DNA of 64,000 bases from Ceratodon purpureus (GCA_014871385.1 CM026431.1:1558464-1622463); one strand, 5' to 3'; numbered from the stretch's first letter, positions 46,846 through 58,066 are shown. The notes: a model not told the origin generated them from the sequence alone. A program made the numbers and translations.

Positions 46846-49800
46846 TCACTCCTGCGTGGATCTGGGCGGACGTCCGACGCGTCCCCCGTCGAGGAAATCC
46901 CTGTTCCGTTTCAGCGAGTTGGGCTTGTTCGGGTCATTCCTCTCAAATCTTGGGGCGTCTCGCTCCGTTGGATGAAGGAGACCGGCTAGAATCCTCGTTT
47001 CCATGGCAGCGTGTCTCGTATTCATCTCTGCCAATTCCGCCGCCAGGTGCTTCTGAATGACGTAGTGTCTCGCAGCTCGTTCCGTGATTTCTCTTCCCGT
47101 TTGGTCTATGATGCGCTTCATTCTTGCCACCTCGTCTTCTTGTCTCGGTGGAGGGTCGACCGTGGGCACTTCCTCTGTCTCGCTGATGGCATTCCAGTCT
47201 TCGGGGACATTCTGCGACGATCCGGTTTCAGTCTCGCTTGGAATTCCCGGTCCCGGGGGATTTAGGAGAGCCGAGACACCGCCTAGCTTGGTACCGTACA
47301 GTGTCCCGCAGACCTTCACAATCGTCCCGTCGGCAAGGTCAGGCCTCATTACCCGAAGAACCTTCAGCTGATGTTTGCAAAGATTTCCTTTCTGGGCCCA
47401 TACACATTCGCAAACAGCCCACTCGGTATCGGGATTGTACACGGCGTATCTAATGTGGGCTCGCTTGGACGACGTGACTATGGCGGGGTCACCGGGTCGA
47501 GACGGAAGCGAGACAGAGGAGTCCGGGATCTTGTTCGCCGATATAATGGAGTTTCTAACGATCTGCTCTGCCTTCTTGTTTGTTATGAAGCCATTCTCCT
47601 TCATGTACTGGTTGTAGTCGTATTTCGTTACGACGTCGTTTGTGAGCTCGTGAATGAGCCAATCGAGACGCCTTCCATCCAACCGACTCTTCTCGGCCTT
47701 CAGAGTGGCCTTTGTGTGTCCATGATATGACTCAATCCCTGCGTTCGTGTCTTGACCAGCATGTGGTATGTGCCTGTTCCCTGTCACCCACATTTCGGGC
47801 TTTATCATCATACTTTCAATGTACGCCCAGAATGCAGCAGCGCCGGACACCAATGTCTTCAGTCTCGCGAACCTAGCCTTCACGTAGTCCAAGACAGACA
47901 ACCTCGAATCGGGAGACTCCTCGATGTACATGAGCGCTCCCATTTACCGCAGCGCCCACGCTCTGGTGATTATTCCTTTAATTTTGGCACAGGCGTTCTT
48001 TTGCCAGGCCCGCCTCACATGCCAGAGGCATAAGAATACTTTAATCTTGGGCTATACCAACCTATGAAACGCACGAGACATATCAGGGGGACAGAAATGG
48101 AGGTGCAGCATGCGTGATGGGGAATCACGAGACACTGTGTGGAACGGTATGTCACGAGACAGCTTGCGAGTCGGCAAATCACGAGACAGTACGCAGACAG
48201 AGATATCAGAATACGTACATTATGGCGTTAATCTCAGCTAATGCATCATCGACAATGAATGCACTCGGTAGCCACTCTGGCATCTTCGAAACTAGCTTCT
48301 GCTTGATTGCGGTGAGCCAGGGAGTGATGTCTTTCTCTTTTGCGGATTGCGCGATAATGAAAGCAACCGGGACTCCATTCCGCCACTTGTCGAACACCAT
48401 CAGAGTGTACAGGGGATACTGCAAGAGCGAGACAGATGTCAATGTCTCGGAAAACGAAATGAGTACTGAACGAGACAAGGTCGAAATATATGGGCTGAAC
48501 CTTCCAATGATTTGTTCCGAACGTAGCGTCCATCGAGACAATACTTTCGTGGCCGTGCTGTAGCATCATCTTGAACTGGAACTCGTTTTGGATGCCGATG
48601 ACAAACGGCAAATTCGCAGATGTGGGAGTTCCCGAGACAATGCCTTTCTTAACGAGACGGTAGAAAAAAACATCGTCCGGGTTAGCCTCCACCCACATCT
48701 TCACGGATTCGGCGTCGTTGTCGTCTCTCTGATACTCTGTTTTCCTCAATTCCTTGGCGATGTTTCGGACATCCCACTCCCGTAGAAAGTGACATCGTTC
48801 AGGCGGAACACCCTCGGCTACGAGATGCATCACCTCGGCACGGTGGGTAGAAAGAATCTTGTTACTGGAAACGCCAGACCGGAGGCTCGACAGTACCCAA
48901 TTCCGGAGCTCCGTCGGGATTTGTTTTTCGAAACGACCACGCTCGCCGGGTAGGACGGCGCCGTGGACCACTAGCGATGCAGGATTTTCGTGTCTCGGGT
49001 TATAATATACAATCTCGACCACGTCTCGGAGATAGTAGAGCTGCTTCACCTGGAATCTGCACACGCATCCTCTCTTGATGCTCATTCCACTCGCAGCAGC
49101 GCCAATTCTGGGCCTCCCCTTCCCACGCCCGTTGGGAATCAACTTGCCCTTGACGTTGTATTTCGGTTTCTTCGTCTCCATCTCGGGAGTAATTGTGAGG
49201 ACCTTGTCGGACAAGTCCTTCGGCCCGTACTGGCACTCGTACCTGTGCCGAAAATACAATACCAAGTTAGCGAGCCGTTTTCGACTGTCTCGGAACCCGT
49301 TTCGCGAATGCTGTCTCGTTATCGAAGAACATCGAGACGCGGACATCACGTATATATAGATAGAAGAACATACAAAACGTTACCCAGAAGTATTCGGTTT
49401 CGGAAATGAACTAACCAGAAAGTATGAAGGCCAGTATTGTGTCTCGGCTCGTGACCAGGCGGCTTCCCCTTGGGTCGTTTCAAGAATCTTGTCTGGACAT
49501 CGGACCTTCGTTTGCTTTCGCCTTCGACGAACTCCTCCACTCTATCCCACGGAATGTAAGCAACATGATACCTTTTCTCCGAGACATCACCCTCGGAGCG
49601 CCCGATTCCAAGCCCGGACTCCGGGACGTTCCGTCTACAGTATTCGACAACATCAGGATACGAATTCGGTGGGCGGAAGTCCCACTTGATGTCTTTGAAC
49701 GTGAAGGGACCGCGAGGTGGGAACTGTACCGCGTCTCGGTATCCCTGCAGAATGTGACCGTTCTTCTACATGTAGATTGTCTCCCACGGTCCAATCCAGG

Positions 49801-49920
49801 AGGTGTCTACCTCCACCTTCACGTCGACAGAATGGGAAGCCACGGTCGCTCCATTGTCTCGCGGAAGATCGTCCTTCAGGATTCATCTCGCGGCGTCCTC
49901 TTGCAGGGTCTCCATCCCGA
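46846..49920 (-). pseudogene. Mutator-like (MULE) transposase with DDE core and SWIM zinc finger, interrupted
   Basis: Four exons are visible. The first (about 49,920-49,416) encodes the N-terminal part with PRGPFTFKDIKWDFRPP. The second (49,242-48,501) carries the DNA-binding region with CxC and RGCVCRF and the first catalytic Asp in VSMDATFGTNHWK. The third (48,418-48,215) has MVFDKWRNGVPVAF and the second Asp in FIVDDALAE. The fourth (48,051-46,846) has FLCLWHVRRAW, the catalytic Glu in NAGIESYHGHTK and the SWIM finger CECVWAQKGNLCKH, then a Glu/Arg-rich helix. Joins 1-2, 2-3 and 3-4 are in phase. Two in-frame stops break it: TAG at 49,766-49,768 in exon 1 and TAA at 47,944-47,946 after TRAWALR. 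All catalytic residues remain, so the decay is young or stop suppression occurs. Confidence 0.88.
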
Positions 49921-50307
49921 CCGCACCTCTCGGGATATCACGCGTCACGCATCACAACAGATTGCGATTGTCCCGCAAACAGCTGCGGTACAAGCCGATG
50001 CCACTCCTGAAGACACCTTCGGTCTCGCGTTCACGGGTTCGGCATCGACACGGCCAAAGAGATGAGCGGTATCGGACGATGCATCGCGGGAACATGCAAG
50101 ACACAGGGAGGGCACCGAAACGGGTCCGCCGTAGACAGACACCGATGCCACTCGTCTGGGCCTGGCGAGACGGCGGGTAACCCTAGAATTTGAAATCGAT
50201 GGAGCACTTAGAGACAACAAACTCCCGCCTGGGAATCGCGAGCGGGAAACCGAGACGAGACTTATTCCACGTCTCAGGCCTACGAGAGGAAAGCCCCGGA
50301 AAGGTAG

Positions 50308-50623
50308 GAAACTCTCCATGCATGCCGATGGACCATGGTGCCATGAGGCTGTCTCGCGAGACAGCCCATGCATGGGGTGTCTCGTCTTTCTGTGTTCCGA
50401 GACGAGACAAGGTGGAGGATGCGGACGTGGCAGGGAGGGTTTCAAGACGGGGTCCGACGTGGCATCCCGAGCCCGCGCACGGTTCGCGAGAGGGGGGAGC
50501 GACGGAAAGGATTCTGGAGCGAAAGAAGGGTCTCGCGCCGTGGGCCCTGTCTCGCGGGACCGCCGCGGAAGGGAACAGAAATAGCGAACGCCATTAAGAC
50601 GTGGGCGAGGATTATAGTTAGGG
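50308..50623 (-). repeat. Right terminal inverted repeat of the MULE
   Basis: Inverted match of 29,216-29,530, with the same internal 20-bp TGTCTC palindrome at 50,347-50,366. The outer end is followed immediately by the 9-bp duplication. Confidence 0.93.
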
Positions 50624-50632
50624 GTCGTAAAG
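50624..50632. repeat. Right 9-bp target site duplication of the MULE
   Basis: GTCGTAAAG, identical to 29,207-29,215 and in the same orientation. Confidence 0.93.
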
Positions 50633-50797
50633 GACTCGGGGAAATTTCTGTGTGTAAAAAAGTATAACTTATACCTGATAATGTTCCTCAACAAACTGGA
50701 GTTCACGAGCGGAGTACAGAAAAGCTGTAATGTTACATTTTGTAACCACCCTCTTTGACTGAACTTGTTTCTATTTTGAACTCCTCGCCCTTTGCGC

Positions 50798-50914
50798 AGG
50801 GTAAGCTCCTGGACCAAGGTGATTCATGGAAATAATCATCCACCCCTCGGGCTACGCCCTCGTGTTGAATGCTTATTTCCATGAACCACCTCAGTCAGTC
50901 CAGGAGCTTACCCT
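50798..50914. repeat. Foldback hairpin (MITE-like)
   Basis: AGGGTAAGCTCCTGGAC at the left is repeated perfectly inverted at the right end, and the inner arm parts (GGTGATTCATGGAAATAA and TTATTTCCATGAACCACC) also pair with few differences. A loop of about 35 bp contains CCTCGGGCTACGCCCTCG, itself a near-palindrome. It resembles a small foldback element; no clear target duplication was seen. A third GGGTAAGC occurs at about 51,090. Confidence 0.7.
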
Positions 50915-51119
50915 ACACTTTGTCGCTCACCGGCAATAATGGCTCACAGATAGATTCAATCAAAAGCGAGTCACAGTTTACTTGCAGTGAATGTGCTTTG
51001 CAGAAACCAGTCTCGTCTGTGGAGGTCCTGTTGCAGGGTCCAGCCATGGAAGTTGGACCCATGTGGCCATGCACAATGATATTTGTGTAGGGTAAGCCCC
51101 AAAAAAGCCTTCTTAGCAA

Positions 51120-52130
51120 CCTTTTGAAGTATTTTTTTTTTCCTCCAATTTTAATTACAACTCAGTGATACGTTAGTTGTGCTTTTAATCATTTACAAAT
51201 CTAGAACAGTATAGGCAACAAACACATTCATAAAAATGTGTCCACACAACTTTATAAGGAGATACAGTACAGTTATTTTTCATTCCTATTTTGAGCCATT
51301 GCAAAAATAGTGAGTGAGAATCACCACAACAAACATGAAAAAACAACCTTTTCCATATTTTCAGTCAGCTAGAAGTGACAAATTTTGCTAGCAGTGATAA
51401 AATCCTTATTTGCTGTATCCATTCACTGACCTGTGCAAGGTGACTTATTGGTAAGTATCCTTGTTGTCGTCACTTGGACTCTCGGTGACTACCATGACAT
51501 CCGTGACGCTGGCCAACCTCATGATCCATAGCTATGACGCTTGATCTCTCCGAATCAGGCAGTGGTTCCTTCGCTATGTCTCTGAAGAATCCCCTCAGGT
51601 TGATCCCCACGCTCAGGAATTGAAATCTTGCATACGGTACTAGCTTAAATATTGATCCAAACAGACTCTGGTTTTTCTCAAGTACTAAGGCTCAGACAGT
51701 GCACTGCGTGTATTATTAAACATTTTCAGTAGATAGATGAATTCATAGTTAATCAGTACACAATTTTGTTTAGACTAAGTTAGAAATTCAGGATTGAGAT
51801 GCTCTTGGGTTCCGACTGTGGAAACATCTGTAGGAAATTACCGAAAGTGCATGTCTTTCTAGGCAAACGTTCATAAATGATTATGGAAGTTGGAATCATA
51901 TTTACCGCATTTGTGAGCCGGATCCTGAATGAGCAGCATGATTGTTGGCAGGGTTGTTGTTCGTATGTATCCTTGTTGTCACCGAGCGTTGAGATGGGAG
52001 AGAAGTCATACAGCCAACCGCAACCATACCCATTAAGCTCTTTGCCATGGTTAGTCGAGCCATTGCTTACAGCACATAGCTTTTTACAAACCCATGCTCG
52101 ATCCTTGAATATCTACTGAAGTCACCGGAA
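51120..52130. other. Intergenic stretch
   Basis: No supported gene. It includes the 3' flank of the minus-strand gene ending at 52,135. Confidence 0.5.
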
Positions 52131-52134
52131 GAGT

Positions 52135-52934
52135 CTAATGTTTGTTTCGAACAAGCTCTACGTTAGACTGTAGCCTGAAGGACAATGTGCGTGAGGGATC
52201 TGCGTCAGAGCACAGTATGGAAATGCCACAAATCAAAACTACGACAGAAAAGAGAATAAGTGGTATCATAACCAGCCAGTAGTACTTCGCACTAGACTGA
52301 ACCTTTGGCCTTTTCTCCACAGCATTTGCCTTCTCGTCAAGTACTGAGAATTTAAAATCCTTGCCCCGCAACTTCAACAGGCTAATCTTCTCCTTTGTCA
52401 CCTGCGAATGATCAAGTTATCTTCTCGTCAGCAGAAAAATAATAAGATACCAGATTCACACCCTAATTAAAGACAAATTCTTTGCTATAAAAAATGCTCC
52501 AATTCTAAGAGCACACTAATTTTGATAAACGCGCAAGCAAGACTTACATTTGCATCATCTTCTTCCTTCTTTAACTCAGATTTCAAAACATAATAGTCGA
52601 TCAACTTGTTGTGCACACCGAACAGTGTCGCAATTGAGGCGATAGCGGACAACGATGCAGGGCCCCAAGCGGTGTGGCACTTGAGAGTACTTGCTTGAGC
52701 TACAGCAGTGAGAACCACACCCTGAAAGACGCTGTAAAATGAGATCAACTGGTACAACTCGTTCTTCACACTCAGACTCCGTGTCCTCTTGTTCTCAATT
52801 CGAACGAGAGCCCTCTTGAAATTGTTCTCCCACTCCTGTAAACTTAGTCTGAGTTTCAGATCATCGTGAATCTGAACACGACACTCAGCTTGCATTGCAT
52901 GGACCGGTGGCAGCGTAATCTCAGCATCTGCCAT
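52135..52934 (-). CDS. Two-exon membrane protein, three predicted TM segments
   Basis: Exons 52934-52548 and 52401-52135 join in phase (donor GTAAGT, acceptor CAG) to an intact 217-residue frame. The first 60 residues are soluble and charged (LQEWENNFKRALVRIENKRT). Hydrophobic segments follow at about 62-80 (LISFYSVFQGVVLTAVAQA), 88-106 (PASLSAIASIATLFGV) and 170-195 (YYWLVMIPLILFSVVVLICG). A charged helix (LKSELKKEEDDAN) lies between the second and third. I do not recognise the family. The gene is intact, with no sign of mobile-element origin, and is probably a host gene. Orientation in the membrane is not determined. Confidence 0.75.
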
Positions 52935-52949
52935 CCAAGCGGGTTATGC

Positions 52950-54330
52950 ACCGCCTTTGGTCACCTTGTTAATCAATGCAAGTTCACGATCTCAGCATCT
53001 AGCAAAGGAGTCGACATCCTTGCATCTCTCCCTCAATGAAAAAAATCTAGGCTCGAGATGAATAAACCTAACAGCTCTGTGCTCTTCTCTAAGAAAATTT
53101 CACCACATTCAACTGAAACCCTAAAACGAAGTGATGCCAGTACAAGCATCCTTAATGGGCTAACTTTCCTTCAAAGTTAGACTTCTACTCATCCCATTGG
53201 ATTCCTTTCCGTTAACTATCACAACACAAACACAAACGAAAATGCAACAATCAAACCCTCAGTAGGAGAAGGGATGTAAACCTTGTGCAATTCTTTGGCA
53301 CCACTTTCGAAGCTCAACGCCCTTGACAGCAGACCGAAGACCGACTCCGAAGAGTAATCTAACTTCGAAGACCGGAGATGCAAAATTGATGGGAACTGGT
53401 CACTCGGTGAGCTTTGGGCAATGGGTTCGAAAAGCAGGAAGGTAAGCGGCTCATTGACTGAGTCACTCGCAGAAAGTAGTACCTGAAAACTTTGTATTAC
53501 ATCGATGGCGACTGCGTCACCGCAATCCAGTGGATCACAGCTTTTGCGAGTTATTTAAATGGGTATCAAGAACAACCGTGACCTCCATGACCCAGTGACA
53601 TCGATTGTGAGTTGACTCAGTATGCAGTAGGTAGGCCGGCAAAACACAATACCCGAGGCTATGCACTACAAATTATACCGAGAATCTTCAAACTGCACAA
53701 ATCACACATGTTACAGATAGCAGACTCGATTGTTAATCCGCCGTCGGTAAAGGAGAGTCACTCTTTTGTAGCTTTCATAACACGTCGGTTAAGCACAGGC
53801 ACAATCTCATATCCATCCTGCAGCCCATTACATATATGACTCGCCTGGTCTGAGTACATACTCTCCGATTAATACGCTTCAGATATCTACCTCGTTAGAA
53901 CTGGCAACGAATTCTTCTTGCAGTCCATGGCCAGGAGATGATGCGCGAAGCCTAAGTTGCCCTTCGATTGAACACCATCCAGCGACTGCTAGAGAGAAAG
54001 AAATACGAGGTAAGCCTTCTCGCAATTTGAACACGTTAAACCGTCGTAATATCGTCATCCTTAAGTTGCCTGCAATCGGGTCCGAATCACGTCTAGTCTA
54101 GTTTTCAGAGCTTTGTCATACACACATGTATGCATCTTATGCTATCAGGTGGACAGTTCTGAATTACAACTTACTGTTTTGCAAAATACCGTGAAGACAT
54201 CAGTACTCACAAATCTGTAATACATATATTGTCGCATGATAGATGGTTCTAGCTAGGACTAATGTCGTCTTGATCTGGTCATCTAGTGAGTTCCAGTTCA
54301 GATCGGATAGTTGATAACTGATCTGCTAGC
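52950..54330. other. Intergenic region, divergent promoters
   Basis: It lies between the minus-strand gene starting at 52,934 and the plus-strand gene starting at 54,338, and presumably holds both promoters. I see no further gene. Confidence 0.5.
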
Positions 54331-54337
54331 TAGCTCC

Positions 54338-55676
54338 ATGCAGCACATGGGATACTACATGGGCGACATGGGCGCGACGAAGGCGAGCACGAGGCTAGTG
54401 AACGAGACGGAGAAGGTGATCCACCTGTACGTGGAGTCGGCGGGGGAGAACTACTTCTTCAAGCGGACGCTGAAGGCGCGGGAGGCGTTCGTGGAGGAGT
54501 TCGACGCCAACAGCACGTATCGCAAGATGCGGGTGTTCGTGTTGGAGCCGGGCGGCAGCAACAGGCTGACGGACCTGAGCATCTCCTCCGACGACATGCT
54601 CGACTCGCAACAGATCGCCGTCGCGCAGCTCGCCGACGGCCGCCTCGTCCTCCTCTTTACCCCCAGGTCAGGTCTAATCTGTCGCCGGCCCCACCTCCTC
54701 TTCTCCTCTTCCAAGGCTTGTCTTTTGGGACTTCATTCATGGTTTGAGGAAGTAGACTTTTGTAAATGGCCACACTTGTAGCAAACATGTCGCTCACCTC
54801 ACTTGCTATTCTAATCAAAAAGACTTGACTTCGTGGGTGAAATCGTCAAAACGGACAAGAAAAAGTTTACTTTTGATGTTTTGAGTTACTGAATTTAAGC
54901 AATAAGTAAAGTGAGAAACTATAGGATAACTTGTTAATAGTGCCAATTAGGGAGAATGACGAATTCAAAACTTTAAACAATCATGAACTGTTACTTGGTT
55001 AAATGCTTTTTATATTGGAATGGGAAGTTTACAATAAGAGTAGGTTGAATTTTCATAAACTTTGTTGAAATGAAAAAAAAAAAAAAAAAAAACAAGGTTA
55101 GTATTGTTTTTTGTAGTTAAAATTTTAGCTCCTTTAGTGAGTCACTAGGCTTCTAAATGTCAAGTTTTTATTTTCTAGCTTTTGATCTTAAATAAACTAA
55201 GTCTAACAAGCAATGAAATGATTACTAATGTTTGAACTTCATTATGGAGTTTCAATGTAACTTCATTTTTATTTTTTTTATTGAAATTGATATATTTTAT
55301 AATATTTGAAAATTGAATTCTACTCTAAAATCTACTTTTATCCATCTAAGCTTCATAATCCTTATTTCAACTTTTAGAAAAAAAGTCTGAATCCAAGCTT
55401 ACCTTTTTTTAGATCTAAAGGTGAAGAATGACCATTCTTTGGCTTGAAAAATTGATTAATACTCTAACAATGGCATAATTTTTTAATTAATGTAAATAGA
55501 TATCATTTAAAAATTCAAGTGAATAAAATTTATGATATTTTGATTGATTGATTTTATACAGATCAGGAGAAACATTGTCGAGGGCTATGAACAATGGAAA
55601 AGTTACATGGACACAAAGTTTTATGAACAAATTTTATTGGTTGAAGGGACCTTCATATCCAATGCCCGACAAGTAA
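54338..55676 (+). CDS. Small two-exon protein of unknown function
   Basis: Exon 1 (54338-54666) and exon 2 (55562-55676) join within an Arg codon to an intact frame of 147 residues. A Met/Gly-rich start (MQHMGYYMGDMGATKASTRL) leads into alternating hydrophobic and charged stretches that look like beta strands (EKVIHLYVESAGENYFFKRT and KMRVFVLEPGGSNRLTDLSI). The second exon ends WTQSFMNKFYWLKGPSYPMP. No signal peptide or TM segment is seen. Exon 1 is much richer in GC than the surrounding AT-rich DNA, a typical contrast for a real exon. The ATG at 54,338 is the first in frame; in-frame sequence before it is open but lacks an ATG. The family is not one I can name with confidence. Confidence 0.7.
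55073..55093. repeat. Poly-A run
   Basis: About 20 A residues inside the intron of the two-exon gene. Confidence 0.9.
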
Positions 55677-55699
55677 TGCACCTTTCTACTTTTGTATCT

Positions 55700-56760
55700 T
55701 TGAAGTAAAGGAGAAATTTTACACTTGGTTTATTTTAGAGGCACTTCTATTGAGTATGTATATTTAACGAGCTATGACGAAGTATTTAGACTAAATAGTT
55801 CCTATACACAATATTTAGAGGAGTTCAATAAGTACAAAAAGAAATGCACTTTTATTTGCAAACAATATTAATCATTGTGAGCCAATTTTTTTAGATTAAA
55901 GTGTCATGAAAATAAAGTATAATTGATTTCTATACAAAAGGCCATTTAGTACCATGGACATAGTGAAACAAATTTTTTCCTTCACTTCAAGTATTACAGT
56001 CTTCCATCTTCTTAATCAACATCCATAAAATTCATTTTGCTTATTTTTGAAATTGTTAAAATTAAGATCTTCCGATCAGAGATGAAAATTCAGCTTCTTT
56101 TATTCTTTTTAACTCTTTATATTGGAATGGAAAAATTTGAAGTATTTTGATTGAAAATAATCCAAAAAAATAATTTAGGGATTTAAGCAAATTCACGCCT
56201 TTGAACTAGGCCAAAGCTTTCTCCACTACAATATATGCATAGGACAAAACATTCTCAAGAGTAAATTAAATAGGAACTATAGTATTAAATACAGAAACCA
56301 TATAATAAATTAAAGAAATCAAAGAATAGTTGAAAAAGAGTGACAAGTGCCAACAACCTGATTCATGTTTGTTTACTTGGAACTATTAAACATATTTGAA
56401 ATTCCTTTAATGGAAAAGCACCTTCACAATAACGATGGCAATTGAACCTGCTGTTGTTAGCAGTAAACAAGTTCTTCGTTAAAAGACAGCCTGAACGTAG
56501 CAAATGATACATCACAACAAAGAGGCTATTGTGCGGCATTATGTTACTATCGAATTCAATTCAGCTGAACATGGTGAGCAGTTGAACAACTGAAACAAAA
56601 CAAACAATTTGCAAAATGATTAGCTATACTGACATTCAGAGCCATGACAGATAACAACTTCAGAACACTGAAGTCATTTAATTACAGAGCCTCTAATCAG
56701 AAATATATACAACAGAATCAGATGTGCAATGATCAAAGACTCCAGATATAAAAGATATGA
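55700..56760. other. AT-rich intergenic stretch
   Basis: Here I would expect the missing membrane-anchor exon of the NPSN pseudogene, but I could not find a recognisable one. Confidence 0.5.
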
Positions 56761-57054
56761 ATGCCACACCTGACGCCCAATTTCTTTCACCAACTTTGAA
56801 GCCATTTTCAGAGAGAGAGAGAAACTACGGTCTCCGGAGGAGACCGAAGTGAGTTAAGTGTCTGTTCGATCCACCCCCAAGCCAATGCCCACAGGACAAA
56901 GGTATGGAAGTAAAGATCTACTCCCCCCTTTCAAGAGTAGACACTTTAGTCACAAAGTAACCAGTAACCAGTAACCAGTAACTAGTAACAAGTAACAAGT
57001 AACAAGTTTTAGTAGTGATTATCTTCTCAAGATTCATGTGATTGCGATTTTGGA

Positions 57055-57260
57055 CACCAAGCCACGAGCTTATTTGTTGGTTGGAGGTGAGCGTTTGTCT
57101 CATTTATCTGGTCCGGGTTCGAACCCTGATGGACTCGTTTGAGTGGATGTGGGGAATGAAGTGGCTTGGTACTACTGAGTGAGCGATCGCAGGCAATAGA
57201 TGAGTGGTGCCAACCAACAGCCCCCTTTGCGAGAAGTTGACAAGAGACTTGACATCCGTA
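57055..57260 (+). mobile_element. tRNA-derived SINE-like sequence inside the LINE tail
   Basis: An A-box-like GGTTGGAGGTGAGCG and a B-box GGGTTCGAACCC are followed by a body with GCCAACCAACAGCCCCC. This matches the order in 13,289-13,560. It may be a SINE nested in the LINE 3' region, or a module shared by both. Ends are uncertain. Confidence 0.4.
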
Positions 57261-57334
57261 TGCTGACAATTTAAATAAAGTAGCTCTAGCTACTAAAAAG
57301 TTTATTTGTATTTTATTATAATTTTGGGTTTTGA

Positions 57335-58066
57335 CTATGAGGGATCTAATGTTTCGGGTAATGGTTGGTGGTTTTCTATTCTTCTTTTGTGAAGAAGAAT
57401 GGACATGGCATATTGTATGGCAATAGTGTTTATGTTTTTAAAGGTGTTTTTGATGGTAGGCATAGGTATTTTGAAATTGTCTACAAGTAGTTTCATTGAT
57501 GGAATGTGTGTGGTAGCTCTAGCGCCTGCTATGATGACAATAAGGGGGTCAACTTTCCATCCTCTAGCGGTAATACTGGCAATTAATGGATTGTATTTGT
57601 TGGTTTTAGCTTCAAATGTTTCTGGTGAGAATCTGTCATTGCAGTATGTGAATTCAATGAATTGTATGGTAAGATTTGGGTTTATTTCTGTAGGGGGATC
57701 GCTTTGGTATGGTAAACCTTTGACGCAAAGAATGTCTGGTCTAAATCTAGAGTTACAATGACATCTTTGTGTGCCACATGTGCATGGAAGTAGCCAATTG
57801 GGAACGGTTTTTTCTGAGGGTTTATCATTGAAGGTGCCCGCATTCATTAGAATAAAACAACGAGATTTTTCGGATGAGACTAATAGTTTTCTAATTTCCC
57901 ATACTGCTTTGTTATGTCTTTTGACTCGGAGGGAGTGTATATGTTGTTGTTGGCATGTGAGTAATACATGTAGCCATGTATCCGGTTCACGTGAATTGCA
58001 AATGGGACATGTGATAGATGGAAATCTTTCTCTTCCAAAAAACATTTGTTTTCTAGCTTGGCCCAT
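57335..58066 (-). CDS. C-terminal fragment of a non-LTR retrotransposon (LINE) ORF2
   Basis: A 243-codon open frame with a zinc-knuckle-like segment near the start (CPICNSREPDTWLHVLLTCQ, a Cys-x2-Cys...His...Cys pattern) that is typical of the region after the reverse transcriptase in LINE ORF2 proteins. A region with Cys/His pairs (LPCTCGTQRCHCN) and a helical tail follow. The catalytic reverse transcriptase domain itself is missing because of 5' truncation, so this fragment cannot act alone. The frame is intact, implying a recent insertion. Confidence 0.75.
   Translation of the reverse strand: MGQARKQMFFGRERFPSITCPICNSREPDTWLHVLLTCQQQHIHSLRVKRHNKAVWEIRKLLVSSEKSRCFILMNAGTFNDKPSEKTVPNWLLPCTCGTQRCHCNSRFRPDILCVKGLPYQSDPPTEINPNLTIQFIEFTYCNDRFSPETFEAKTNKYNPLIASITARGWKVDPLIVIIAGARATTHIPSMKLLVDNFKIPMPTIKNTFKNINTIAIQYAMSILLHKRRIENHQPLPETLDPS

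Larger units (their letters stand above)
29216..50623. mobile_element. Giant Mutator-like element (MULE), 21.4 kb, with long terminal inverted repeats
   Basis: The ends are long inverted repeats (29,216-29,530 and about 50,308-50,623) starting CCCTGACTATAATCCTCGCC on the left and, inverted, CCCTAACTATAATCCTCGCC on the right. An identical 9-bp duplication GTCGTAAAG flanks them. The right half codes for a MULE transposase on the minus strand and, convergent to it, a gene with a Ulp1-like protease domain. That pairing is known from Kaonashi-type (KI) MULEs in flowering plants. About 10.3 kb of differently composed DNA is nested at 30,050-40,320; without it the element would be about 11.1 kb. Both genes have in-frame stops, so this copy is probably non-autonomous now, although the well-matched ends and exact TSD suggest fairly recent movement. 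Confidence 0.93.
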
